Both the position numbers and the translations under genes were made by a program. Below are positions 34,649 through 43,460 of a stretch of DNA of 64,000 nt, in pieces. Within the stretch, counting starts at the first letter, position 1. Every line of letters starts with the position of its first letter. The notes beneath the pieces are model-generated. The model ran no database searches. It was not told the origin of the DNA and saw only the letters and a list, made by a program, of their open reading frames with translations. The stretch is from Undibacterium sp. KW1 (GTDB taxonomy: Bacteria; Pseudomonadota; Gammaproteobacteria; Burkholderiales; Burkholderiaceae_D), in the NCBI RefSeq assembly GCF_009937955.1, contig NZ_AP018439.1:558001-622000 (forward strand). Direction: 5' to 3'.

Positions 34649-36727
34649 TTACGGATTTCCTCGTTGCAAAGTGAGGACAAAACTCACACCCTGATCCACA
34701 TTCTGCACATTGATAGTCCCGCCCATCTTCGCCATATAAGTCTTTGCCACAAACAGACCCTGGCCACGGTTGCCATTCGCGCCCGAGTCATGTTGGTCCG
34801 ATACGCCGTACTCAAAAATCTTGTCGATCAAATCTTCGGCAATATGCGGGCCATCATTGTGGATAGTAATAGTCACGGCAGTTTCACTATCTTGTAACCT
34901 GATGCTAATAGAACTATCAGTCTTGCGATAACGCTGGGCATTGCGCAGGACATGGGTAACCACATCTTCAAGTGAATATTCATCGGCCTTGACCATGATG
35001 ACTTCATCCGGCCCCTGATAGACGACATCCGGTATGTCCACCATAGGCGCATTGTCGGCCACGTTTTTCAGGAACAGGGTGATGTCAATTTCACTGACCT
35101 GCAAGACAGTGGACTGAAATGCTTCGCTCGGCGAAGCACTGCCATACAACACACGTATGGCCTGCTGCATGCGGCTGATGTAGCGGTTGCTCTGGTTATC
35201 TGCCGTGCCATGCAGGGCCATCAAAGACTGTAGCGGTGACATGATTTCATGGCCGACTGCATGCCACATCTCTTTTTCTTGTTCAGTGCGTATGGTTTCG
35301 CGTTCCACGTCTTCCTTTACGCGGCGCAGCAAATCATGCAGGCAACTGGCCAGCACGCCGAGTTCATCCGGGCTGCGCAAATCGCTGATATCGAATTGCT
35401 CAAGCTCACCCGCACCCTTCATGGTCTTCGATAGCGACACGGCACGTTTGGTCAGCAAAGTGATGCGTCTGATGATACTGACCTCGATCAATAGCCAGGC
35501 CAGCGTCAGCGCCAGCAACATCGCACCGACAAACCAGGACACCCGGCTGGCAACCACGCTGAGGCTCTTGCTGACACTGCGCACATCTCCCTTCAGCAAG
35601 ACTTCATAATTCGCCAGCGGCGTGCTGATGGTTTCGCGGCTTTCTAGCGGGACATCATATTCATCGACAGGCAGGCGGCGTATCAGGCGGGTGATGATAT
35701 TCCAGGATTCATCACTTTGTTCAACGATACCGGTCAGGTTGATCAGGTCATCCTTGCTGTCTTTACTGTCTTGAGCGTCGCGTTTGCGTATGCGCAGAGT
35801 TTCGCCAGGCAAGAGATTGTCTTGTAAATCCTTGAGGGAGAATGGGGTTGCCGTCGGCGTGCTCTTGCTGTCGAGCAGCGCAGTGTCAGACTCAGGTGGC
35901 AGCACGGCGATGCTGACTTCCATCTTGTCCAGGTCCTGTGGTGGCCAGACCGGGCGTTTTTTTTCGAACAGGGCTTCCTGCAGCACAGGTATGGGCAGGC
36001 GCAGCGAGAAGAAAGTATTTTTCTGGCAGTCAGCATCATTGTCGTCCTGGTCTGCCTGGTTGCAGATCGCCTGTTGCCAGGCCCAGCCACGGAAGTCTTT
36101 TACCGGGCGGGCATTCGGTTTATTGGCTTCGCTTTCATTAAAGCCAGTCCAGCGCCCGCGCACGCCCTGGTTTTGTCTCGCTGGCGCTATCTCTTCTTCA
36201 AACGGTGCTATCCAGCGATACGTCTGGCCGCGCAGGCTGACGCTGACTTTCAGCCTGTGTGCCTGGGTCAGGCTTTCATTGCCGCGCTTGTGTGACACCA
36301 ACTGGCTGCTGTTGAAGTTACCTGCTATATAAATAAAGCCGCCAGCCCAGGGGTTATTGCCTATGCCGCTGCAGAGTGCGCCTTCATTACCATATTGCAC
36401 CAGGCAACCAGACATGGCGATGGCTTGCTGTACCTTGTTCTGGTCATCAAAATCAATCGCAGAATACGGCAGCAACAGCGGGCGCAGGGATGCGCGCTTG
36501 GCGTCTGCTGGGGGATTCAGCAAGGCCAGTTGCCCGGCAGGGTGGCGCAGGGTGGCGGATATCTGCAAACGGGTTTTATTGAAATTGCTTTGGTAATTGT
36601 TATAGCTGAGCTGTTTTTCCTGTTGCAGGACAGACAGCGCCAGGCCCACGGTCGCCAGCGCCAGCAAAAGAAAAACGCCACGGAATAAAATCCGCAGCCG
36701 GTAAGTCGCCAGCAAGAACTTGCCCAT
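34649..36727 (-). CDS. Membrane sensor histidine kinase
   Basis: About 692 residues: an N-terminal membrane segment (RGVFLLLALATVGLALSV), a long periplasmic region of about 350 residues, a second membrane segment (SWFVGAMLLALTLAWLLIEV), a HAMP-like linker, an H-box MWHAVGHEIMSPLQSLMALHG and a HATPase domain (NDGPHIAEDLIDKIFEYG; NRGQGLFVAKTYM). The ligand is unknown. ATG 36727 lies 1 base past the regulator stop and is preferred; ATG 36751 is open too but overlaps the regulator. The pair is transcribed together with the regulator first. Confidence 0.86.
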   Translation of the reverse strand: MGKFLLATYRLRILFRGVFLLLALATVGLALSVLQQEKQLSYNNYQSNFNKTRLQISATLRHPAGQLALLNPPADAKRASLRPLLLPYSAIDFDDQNKVQQAIAMSGCLVQYGNEGALCSGIGNNPWAGGFIYIAGNFNSSQLVSHKRGNESLTQAHRLKVSVSLRGQTYRWIAPFEEEIAPARQNQGVRGRWTGFNESEANKPNARPVKDFRGWAWQQAICNQADQDDNDADCQKNTFFSLRLPIPVLQEALFEKKRPVWPPQDLDKMEVSIAVLPPESDTALLDSKSTPTATPFSLKDLQDNLLPGETLRIRKRDAQDSKDSKDDLINLTGIVEQSDESWNIITRLIRRLPVDEYDVPLESRETISTPLANYEVLLKGDVRSVSKSLSVVASRVSWFVGAMLLALTLAWLLIEVSIIRRITLLTKRAVSLSKTMKGAGELEQFDISDLRSPDELGVLASCLHDLLRRVKEDVERETIRTEQEKEMWHAVGHEIMSPLQSLMALHGTADNQSNRYISRMQQAIRVLYGSASPSEAFQSTVLQVSEIDITLFLKNVADNAPMVDIPDVVYQGPDEVIMVKADEYSLEDVVTHVLRNAQRYRKTDSSISIRLQDSETAVTITIHNDGPHIAEDLIDKIFEYGVSDQHDSGANGNRGQGLFVAKTYMAKMGGTINVQNVDQGVSFVLTLQRGNP

Positions 36728-36728
36728 C

Positions 36729-37468
36729 TCAGCTTCTGCCCGCGTCGTCATCCACCCATCTGAAACCGCGCATGGGGACGTTTTCTATGCATTCAAAGTC
36801 GGCATCAATTTCACGAAAGGCATCGCGTATCGTCGATACATGCTTGCGTATATTGTCGCGGTTGCGCCCGCTCTTGACGACTTCATACAGGTCTTCATAC
36901 GACACCACCTGGCCACGGCGGGCAAACACAGGGCGGCCAGTATGCGTTGCGCCGTCAGTGGCAGGTTGATGCGCTGGCCGCGCCAGATAGGGGTGCGCTG
37001 GCGTAAGGGGTCCATGCTGAGCTGGTCGGCAGCGGGGCTTTTGGCGGCTTCTTTATAGGCTGCACTCTGGCTCTCTTTATGTTGCTTGCGTTCCTTGACC
37101 GAGCGCAGCATTTCCAGAAAGGTTTCGATGAAATCAGCTTCTTCAAAGGTGGCTTTTTGCAGGTAATCCCAGGCATCCAGCGCTTTCATGATGCTGCGGT
37201 AAATCGTGGCAGGCATGGCCGACACCACCAGTACTGGCGTTGCATGCTGCTTGTTGATGGCGTTGATGATGGCAACCCCGGCGTGGCGCTCGCGCCCCAG
37301 TTCTATATCGAGCACCACCAGGTCATAGTTTTCGCGTGCGATGGCGGCTTCTGCATCATCACGGCTGAACCACTGGTCTATCTGTATGCCTGGTTTTGCT
37401 GCTTCTATCCAGGTTTTTAACTGATTGCTGGTGGGCAGATCGTCTTCGATGACAGCTACTTTGACCAC
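36729..37468 (-). CDS. Response regulator with winged-helix output (frame broken)
   Basis: The receiver domain starts KVAVIEDDLPTSNQLKTW, with the phospho-acceptor Asp in DLVVLDIELGRE. After INLPLTAQRILAALC the frame as given runs into unrelated residues, while the next frame continues FARRGQVVSYEDLYEVVKSG to GFRWVDDD, the end of an OmpR-like DNA-binding domain. One extra A in the AAA run at 36924-36926 (plus strand) rejoins them as ALCFARRGQ. GTG 37468 is chosen as start because GGAG precedes it; no ATG fits. Regulator of the kinase encoded just downstream. Confidence 0.8.
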
Positions 37469-37557
37469 TGTTTTCTCCTGCAATGTATTCAATATCCGCA
37501 GTATCCACGCTTTCGCCGTAAATGTCATAAAGCCGCTGTGAGTTTTTCTTCACACGC

Positions 37558-37595
37558 GGCAAGGCTTATTCCAGACCTGGAATAAATAGCTTGCC
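37558..37595. other. Strong hairpin in the regulator/SPFH divergent region
   Basis: GGCAAG (37558-37563) and CTTGCC (37590-37595) enclose TTATTCCAG / CTGGAATAA. Could be an operator or a bidirectional terminator; no clear T-tract follows. Confidence 0.5.
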
Positions 37596-37725
37596 ACAGT
37601 GATATTTCTGCCCCTGCCCCAGCATTGTATGTTCCGCAGGCTGCGGCGCATGATGTGTCTCAGGGAAGCAGGGCAAACGCCACTGCACGAAACCCTGAAA
37701 AAACCACCATCATTGGAGAGCTATC

Positions 37726-39030
37726 ATGTCTGACCGTATCAAATCCCTGGTACAAGCCGTAAGATCCACTCTGTCTTCCGTTTTCAGCAAAAGCGCAACG
37801 GGAATCAAAGCCGGGGCCAGGGTCACAACAGAATCAGGCATGTTCAGCAAAGTCACTTTCAAGCGCCTGGTAGTGCTCAGCCTGGTAGGTGGTGCCGTGT
37901 ATGCGATCAGCACTCATCCACCGATCAAACATATCCCGCGTGGTGACGTGGGTGTGCGTATCAATCAGTTGACCGGTCATGCTGACCAGGTGCGTGACGG
38001 TGCCCTGATTGTCGTACCCGGCTTGCATGAGTTGCGCCTGTTCAGCCTGCAAGACCAGTTATATAAACCCACACGCAGCAGCCGTGCCGATGGCGAAGCA
38101 CCGTTCCAGTCGGTAGAAGGTTTGTCACTCGGTGTAGACCTGAGCATACGTTATGCCGTTGACCCGACCAAGCTGACCAATATGTCCATCAGCCTGCCAG
38201 AGAACATCAATACCGACATCGTTGAGCCAGCAGTGCAGGGCGTGATTTACAAGGCATTCACCTTGTATACAGTACGCGAGATATTTTCCAGCAAACGTGC
38301 AGAAATCCAGAAGCAGATAGAAGCTGAGTTAAAACCCAGGCTGGCGGCTGACGGCATCATCCTGCGCAGCGTCATGATGGGCAAGGTGGATTTGCCTGCC
38401 GACTATAAGCGCGGCATGGAAAAACTGCTGGCCGAAGAACTGGAAAGCGAAAAAATGCGCTATACCCTGGAACTGAAAGACAAGCAGGTCAAGCAAACCG
38501 CGCTGGAAGCTGACGCCGACAAGATCAAGCGCGAGAAAGCCGCTGAGGCAGCAGGCAATGAACAAATCATCGCCGCCAAAGCGCAAGAAGAAGCCATGAA
38601 GCATGTCCTGCCTTTCAAGGAAAAACAGATAGAACAACGCAAGTTTGAAGCCGAAGCAGAAAAAATGGCCCGCATCAAAACGTCAGAAGGTACGGCACAA
38701 GCCCGCGTCATCGAAGCACAAGGTGAAGCCGACTCCCGCCGCAAACTGGCCGATGCTGAAGCCTACAGGCAAGACCTGGTAGGCAAGGTCGCCAGCGTGC
38801 AGATGGAGAGAGAGGGTGCCCTGCTGAGCAAGCATCCCTTGTTGATACAGAAAACCATGGCCGACAAATTGTCAGACAAGATCTCGGTCATCATCGCGCC
38901 ACCACCAACAGATGGCAGTTTCATTGGTGCGACCTTGCTGGGCAGTGGCAAGAACAACAGGCAAGGCATGCAAAAAGTAGCTACCGAGGCTGAAACAGAA
39001 ACCACTAACGAAAACAAAGAGAGCCAATAA
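37726..39030 (+). CDS. SPFH/Band 7 (prohibitin-like) membrane protein
   Basis: 434 residues: one membrane segment (about 42-62), an SPFH domain (IPRGDVGVRINQLTGHADQV; GLSLGVDLSIRYAVDPTKL) and a long charged coiled-coil rich in Ala, Glu and Lys (EKMRYTLELKDKQVKQTALE onwards). Such proteins form membrane-bound oligomers that organise lipid domains or hold membrane proteases. The next gene starts 3 bases later, so the two are an operon and may act together. Confidence 0.85.
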   Translation: MSDRIKSLVQAVRSTLSSVFSKSATGIKAGARVTTESGMFSKVTFKRLVVLSLVGGAVYAISTHPPIKHIPRGDVGVRINQLTGHADQVRDGALIVVPGLHELRLFSLQDQLYKPTRSSRADGEAPFQSVEGLSLGVDLSIRYAVDPTKLTNMSISLPENINTDIVEPAVQGVIYKAFTLYTVREIFSSKRAEIQKQIEAELKPRLAADGIILRSVMMGKVDLPADYKRGMEKLLAEELESEKMRYTLELKDKQVKQTALEADADKIKREKAAEAAGNEQIIAAKAQEEAMKHVLPFKEKQIEQRKFEAEAEKMARIKTSEGTAQARVIEAQGEADSRRKLADAEAYRQDLVGKVASVQMEREGALLSKHPLLIQKTMADKLSDKISVIIAPPPTDGSFIGATLLGSGKNNRQGMQKVATEAETETTNENKESQ

Positions 39031-39032
39031 TC

Positions 39033-40444
39033 ATGTTTGCTACCTTAGCTGCTGTCGCCGTGCTCGCTGTCGTCACACAAGACCAGGCACAATTGCGCGC
39101 TGCCCCAAGGACGGCGCACAACAACAGGCCGTACTCTGGCAGGGCGACAGCCTGGAAATCCGTGGTGAAAAACTCGACTACCTGCAAGTGTATGACCACA
39201 GGCGCGAACGCGCTGGCTATATCAAGGCATCGCAAGTGCGCCTGGTCTCCATGCAGCCTGATGATGCACCCGATGCTTTCGCCGTTATCCGCTTCCTGCG
39301 CGACACACCGGGTGCAGAATCCCTGGGCATCAGCTATACCGCGGCTTATTTGAAAGCCGCACCAGCTAGTGCCATCGGTGCAGAAGCCTTTGATGCGCTT
39401 GGCAGCATGGCAGAGCGCCTGGCCAGGCGCGCATCGAGCAAACAGCCCAAGCAAAATGAAGCCACCATCGCCGCCCACCTGGAAGTGGTTGCCAACTACG
39501 GCATCAACATCAAAGGCTATGAACGCGAAGGCCGTATGCAACTCTGTTATGACGGTGAAGCCTTTCGCCGCGTGCTGGCCATGAATGCCACACCCGACCA
39601 AAAAGCCCGCGCTGCCCTGGCAGTAACCAGGCAGGATTGCATAGACCCCACCATGCGCCCGACCGAGCGCTATGCCCTGGACCAGTGGCGTGCCGACGTA
39701 CTCGACAAGGTCAACACCACCAGCCTGCCCGAGTACCTGAAAAACCGCATGCGCATGCGCAAGGCCAGCGTCTGGTCCAGCATCGCCTTCCAGCGCGCCC
39801 GCAAAGGCGAAAAGGTGGATGACGCCGCCAATCGCGCATTGACAGAACTGGCCGCAGTCAATAAGGAAGAATTCGCCGATGAAGATGTATATACCTATGC
39901 CGACGCCGGTGTACGGGTAGGCACAACCCGCTGGGCGGCTGAACCCGCCATCATCACCAAGCCTGGCCTGAACATCGTCACCGCTCCAGGCCAGCCGGGT
40001 GAAACCTGCGTCATGCTGACGGATGCCAAGCATGACATCAAAACCCCGCTGGCTAAGCGCTGCACCTATAGCGTGGTATGGGCCGCATCTGCCCGCGCCA
40101 ATGCACAAAACACTGCACTGACCCTGGCAGTACAACCCATGGAAAACTGGCGTGAACTCTGGTTATTCCACCAGACCAGCCAGGGCTGGATCATCGACAT
40201 CCTGCCCCCTGCCAATAGTGACCCTGATCTTGGCTATGCAGAATTCGCAGGCTGGGTACCGGGCACCAACAAGATGCTGGTAGCACGCGAAGCCAAGGTC
40301 GAAGGCCGCTTTAAAAAGAGCTTTGAAGTCGTCAGCATGGACAGCCTGCAAGTTGAAAACGGTGCCGACAAGCCAGGTTCTTTGAGTGTGTTCTACAAGT
40401 GGCAAGACCCGGCATGGAAGAGGCAGACCATCAGTTTGAGGTGA
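39033..40444 (+). CDS. Conserved hypothetical exported protein, partner of the SPFH gene (frame broken)
   Basis: Starts MFATLAAVAVLAVVTQDQAQ (signal-like, weak) and, if one C is added to CCCC at 39103-39106, continues APKDGAQQQAVLWQGDSLEI and so on to 40444, giving about 470 residues. Without it the first frame stops soon after and the main frame has no start before 39188. The part after the leader (VLWQGDSLEIRGEKLDYLQV, then GYIKASQVRLV) looks SH3-like. No enzyme motif recognised. Long ordered domain with several conserved-looking Trp and Cys residues. Confidence 0.65.
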
Positions 40445-40556
40445 GGTATTTGTAGTGAGCGCGGTGGCAGTAATCAGTCGTAGTAATCATTAATAGTAAT
40501 GCAGGCTTTTATTCAAACGATACTTATACATTTCTATCATCACCAGGAGTTTTTCC

Positions 40557-41051
40557 ATGAATTTCAAATTAGCGTCCGTCGTGCTGTTGTTCGCCAACAG
40601 CATCGCTTTTGCACAGGATGTGTCTCCCAAGATGCAATTGCCTGACTGGGCAAACAAGCAGCTTGATGGCTTGTCCAAACAAGAATCTATCGAGGTCAAT
40701 AGCCGCATCAATCCCTTTGTCTGGCGTGGTGATTTCCTCGGTACTGGCAAGGGTGACCTGGCGGTTCTGGTCAAAGATAGCAAGAGTAATAAAGAAGGTA
40801 TCGTCTTTTTGTCACATGGCAAAGCCAAGCCCGTCATCGTTGGTGCAGGCCATGCGACAGGCAACGGTGGTGATGACTTTTCCTGGCTGGAACTTTGGTA
40901 TGTCGAAGATAAAGGCGCACAGCCGCATAGCTACCATGCCAAGTCCGTTAAATTACAGAGCGATGGCATCGTCGTTGCGAAAGAAGGCTCAGCCAGCGGC
41001 TTGATTTATTTGAAGTCGGGTAAAGCAGTCTGGCAGCAGCAAGGGGACTGA
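40557..41051 (+). CDS. Hypothetical periplasmic protein
   Basis: 164 residues with a clear signal peptide (MNFKLASVVLLFANSIAFAQ). The mature part has FVWRGDFLGTGKGDLAVLVK, recalling a single FG-GAP/VCBS-like repeat, and GKAKPVIVGAGHATGNGGDD. No function recognised. Preceded by AGGAG; separate from the SPFH operon. Confidence 0.68.
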   Translation: MNFKLASVVLLFANSIAFAQDVSPKMQLPDWANKQLDGLSKQESIEVNSRINPFVWRGDFLGTGKGDLAVLVKDSKSNKEGIVFLSHGKAKPVIVGAGHATGNGGDDFSWLELWYVEDKGAQPHSYHAKSVKLQSDGIVVAKEGSASGLIYLKSGKAVWQQQGD

Positions 41052-41093
41052 TTTTTGCACATGCGCGTAAATGGGACAGGATTTAAAACGAAT

Positions 41094-41137
41094 GCCTGGA
41101 CATCAGAACGATGTCCAGGCGCTGGATGACAGCTTTT
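41094..41137 (+). other. Hairpins downstream of the hypothetical periplasmic protein gene
   Basis: Perfect 11-bp stem GCCTGGACATC / GATGTCCAGGC with loop AGAAC, then a small GCTG / CAGC hairpin followed by TTTTT, possibly the terminator. The remainder of the 363-base gap to 41415 holds a candidate promoter and no gene. Confidence 0.5.
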
Positions 41138-41284
41138 TGATGTCCTGGTCGCTTTACATGGGCAAGGAGCGATCAGCGTTGTTCAGGATAAGCGGTTTCA
41201 AGCGCCCGCACACGCGGCGCGCCATCCTAGCAGAAAAATATTAAATAGTCTTTAAGCATGCTTAAAATATATTTTTAACTTTGT

Positions 41285-41313
41285 TTGACATTTCCCGACG
41301 GTTTTCATTTATG
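41285..41313 (+). promoter_or_regulatory. Candidate promoter of the microcin-like locus
   Basis: Perfect -35 TTGACA (41285-41290), a 17-base spacer and TTTATG (41308-41313), or TATGCT with 19 bases. It lies about 100 bases before the HlyD-type gene in AT-rich DNA. Confidence 0.45.
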
Positions 41314-41414
41314 CTGATTAATCAATGCACGGGAGCTAAGTGCTTTTTTGAAATATTGCCGTAAATAAACGAAGATGTCATTAAAATCGCAACAGTTTGT
41401 AGTAAATGGGGTGA

Positions 41415-42740
41415 GTGGTGAGTAAGTCCAGCCCCCTGTTTCGCCCTGAAGTCACAGCAGCATTAGGTAGTCAATGGATGGGTTCCATCCGCCTGGCACA
41501 GCCGCTTTCCGCTTCATTGATTGCGATTGTTGCCCTGGTCATTGCCGCGGTGTTGATTGCTTACATTACTTTTGGCAGCATCACCAAAAAAGCCCGCGTC
41601 ACTGGTATTACTGTACCTGTCGGCGGCCAGCTCAGCGTGGCTGCACCCAATGCCGGTATTTTGCTGACTACCCACGTCAAGGAAGGTGAACAAGTCAAAG
41701 CCGGGCAAATCCTGTTCACCCTGAGTACAGAGCGCCAGAACAGCCAGGGCGAAATTACCGCCCTGGTCGCCCAGCAACTTGCCAGCCGTGCCGACAGCAT
41801 GGCCGCAGAACAAAGACTGCGCCAAAGCCAGTACCAGGAAAAAAAGCAGGCTCTGCAACAAAGGCTGGCGAACCTGGCCCAGGAACAGACTCAGTTGGAA
41901 CAAGAACTGTTGCTTGCCCAGCGCCGTCAGCAACTGGCGCAGCAAAGTGTCGCCAAGTATGAAACCCTGCAAGGTAATGGCTACGTCTCTGCTGCCCAGA
42001 CCCAGCAAAAGCAGGAAGACTTGCTCGACATCAGCACCCGCCTGAGTACTTTGCAGCGTAGTAAAACCCAGCTGCAGGCTAACCAGATCGCCCTGCAATC
42101 AGAACTCGATACCTTATCGAATAGCCTGGCAACAGACCTGACACAAATAGAAAGAGCCAAAGCCAGCCTCAAGCAAGAAGCCGCAGAAAATGCCAACCGC
42201 CAGGCCGTGCAAATCACTGCAACACAGGCAGGTACGGTAAGTGCCTTGACCAACCCGCCAGGGCAAGCCATCAATGCAGGACAAGTGCTGGCCAGCCTGA
42301 TACCGGTTAATGCCAAGGTGGCTGATACTAGCAAAGCAGATGCGCTGGAGGCACATCTGTATGTACCCAGCCGCACAGCAGGTTTTATCCAGCCAGGGCA
42401 AGAGGTGTTGATACGCTATGCAGCTTTTCCTTACCAAAAATTTGGACTGCACACCGCCACGGTTATTGATGTCAGCCGCACCCCATTTGCCCCGGCAGAA
42501 TTGCCAGCGCATCTGGCAAGCACGATACTGAGTAATGCCCAGCAAGCCATCAATGGTTTCAACACCAACGAAGCGCTGTACCGAATCAAGGTCAGGTTGC
42601 ACGAGCAAAGCATCAATGCCTACGGACAGGCACAAATGCTCAAACCAGGCATGACGCTGGAGGCTGATGTGATACAGGATAAACGCAGGATTTGGGAATG
42701 GGTGCTGGAGCCTGTGCTTGCAATGAACCAACGCGCCTAG
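41415..42740 (+). CDS. HlyD-family membrane fusion protein (CvaA-like) of the peptide export system
   Basis: 441 residues: short cytoplasmic N-terminus (SPLFRPEVTAALGSQWMG), one membrane segment (about 34-57), a lipoyl/biotinyl half-motif (GGQLSVAAPNAGILLTTHVK), a long periplasmic coiled-coil hairpin rich in Gln and Leu (about 110-260), the second lipoyl half and a beta-barrel domain (LYVPSRTAGFIQPGQEVLIR). It links the inner-membrane C39 ABC transporter to a TolC-like outer-membrane channel, which is not encoded here. GTG start; GGGGTGAG lies close upstream. First gene of the microcin-like locus. Confidence 0.9.
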   Translation: MVSKSSPLFRPEVTAALGSQWMGSIRLAQPLSASLIAIVALVIAAVLIAYITFGSITKKARVTGITVPVGGQLSVAAPNAGILLTTHVKEGEQVKAGQILFTLSTERQNSQGEITALVAQQLASRADSMAAEQRLRQSQYQEKKQALQQRLANLAQEQTQLEQELLLAQRRQQLAQQSVAKYETLQGNGYVSAAQTQQKQEDLLDISTRLSTLQRSKTQLQANQIALQSELDTLSNSLATDLTQIERAKASLKQEAAENANRQAVQITATQAGTVSALTNPPGQAINAGQVLASLIPVNAKVADTSKADALEAHLYVPSRTAGFIQPGQEVLIRYAAFPYQKFGLHTATVIDVSRTPFAPAELPAHLASTILSNAQQAINGFNTNEALYRIKVRLHEQSINAYGQAQMLKPGMTLEADVIQDKRRIWEWVLEPVLAMNQRA

Positions 42741-42811
42741 AAGCAGAGACAAAGAATTTAGAATTCGATGCTGAGCCTGTCAGGAAAACCCAACAGACTC
42801 AGCCCGAAATA

Positions 42812-42868
42812 CCGTTCAAGGTGGTCTAGACCTTGGACGGAGCAGTAAAGCCATGCCATGAGGCATGG
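42812..42868 (+). promoter_or_regulatory. Two hairpins in the leader of the double-glycine peptide gene
   Basis: CCGTTCAAGG (42812-42821) / CCTTGGACGG (42831-42840) with one G-U pair, and CCATGCC (42851-42857) / GGCATGG (42862-42868). They separate the transporter-adaptor gene from the peptide gene and could set different expression levels or hide the ribosome-binding site. No T-tract. Confidence 0.5.
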
Positions 42869-42899
42869 TTCACTTAACCATGTATAGGAGTAACACAAA

Positions 42900-43286
42900 A
42901 TGCGTTTGATTACAAATGAAGAATTGTTGGTTGTGGCTGGTGGTGACGGAGAAGTATTGGGAACGGTGGCAATAAATGCTCCAGGGAACTGTCCAGCGGG
43001 CTATGTTGGAATTACTTTGACAAGTCAGACAACAACAGTTTCTGGTCTTGGTATAACAGTTGCTGGCTCATTGACTGGCCCAGTGCCTGGCGTTACTGTA
43101 ACAGGGCAAGCTCCTTCAGCCACTGTAGCAACAACAGTTACTCAAGCATGCTTCCCCGAAATTGTTAAGTCGAACACAAATTCTCAAGACAATGGCTTCG
43201 GCTCATATGATGGCTGGTTGAGTGGGAATAAAGCAGTCATGGAGCAGAATGGTTTGAGTCCAGAAGACCTTGAATCGGCCTTTTAA
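42900..43286 (+). CDS. Double-glycine leader peptide, class II microcin-like precursor
   Basis: 128 residues. The first 15, MRLITNEELLVVAGG, fit the double-glycine leader pattern M-R-x-(L/I)-x-x-(E/N)-E-L-x-x-V-x-G-G and closely resemble the colicin V/microcin V leader. Cleavage after Gly15 would give a 113-residue product, small-residue rich (Gly, Thr, Val, Ser, Ala), with two cysteines (Cys31 and Cys84 of the precursor) able to form one disulfide, and an acidic C-terminus ending EDLESAF. GGAG lies 9-10 bases before the ATG. Its neighbours encode the dedicated exporter. Class II microcin or another exported signal/effector peptide; target unknown. Confidence 0.8.
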   Translation: MRLITNEELLVVAGGDGEVLGTVAINAPGNCPAGYVGITLTSQTTTVSGLGITVAGSLTGPVPGVTVTGQAPSATVATTVTQACFPEIVKSNTNSQDNGFGSYDGWLSGNKAVMEQNGLSPEDLESAF

Positions 43287-43460
43287 CTAATATAAAAATA
43301 TAAGAGTAGAAGAGTATGTTCTTCTGCTCTTAGCTTTATTTAAATAGGTATCTATTAGATATATATTAAATTGTCTATGGTAATTCGAATAATATCGGAA
43401 GAGTATCAAGACGAATAATCAAAGATTATGTGTTAAAAAATCTGTAGAAAGTGCAAAAAA

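Noticed and set aside
39005..40135. 376-codon minus-strand open frame opposite the SPFH partner gene
   Set aside because: Gly/Ala/His-rich shadow translation. The plus-strand frame follows the SPFH gene by 3 bases and, once the C run is corrected, is open throughout.
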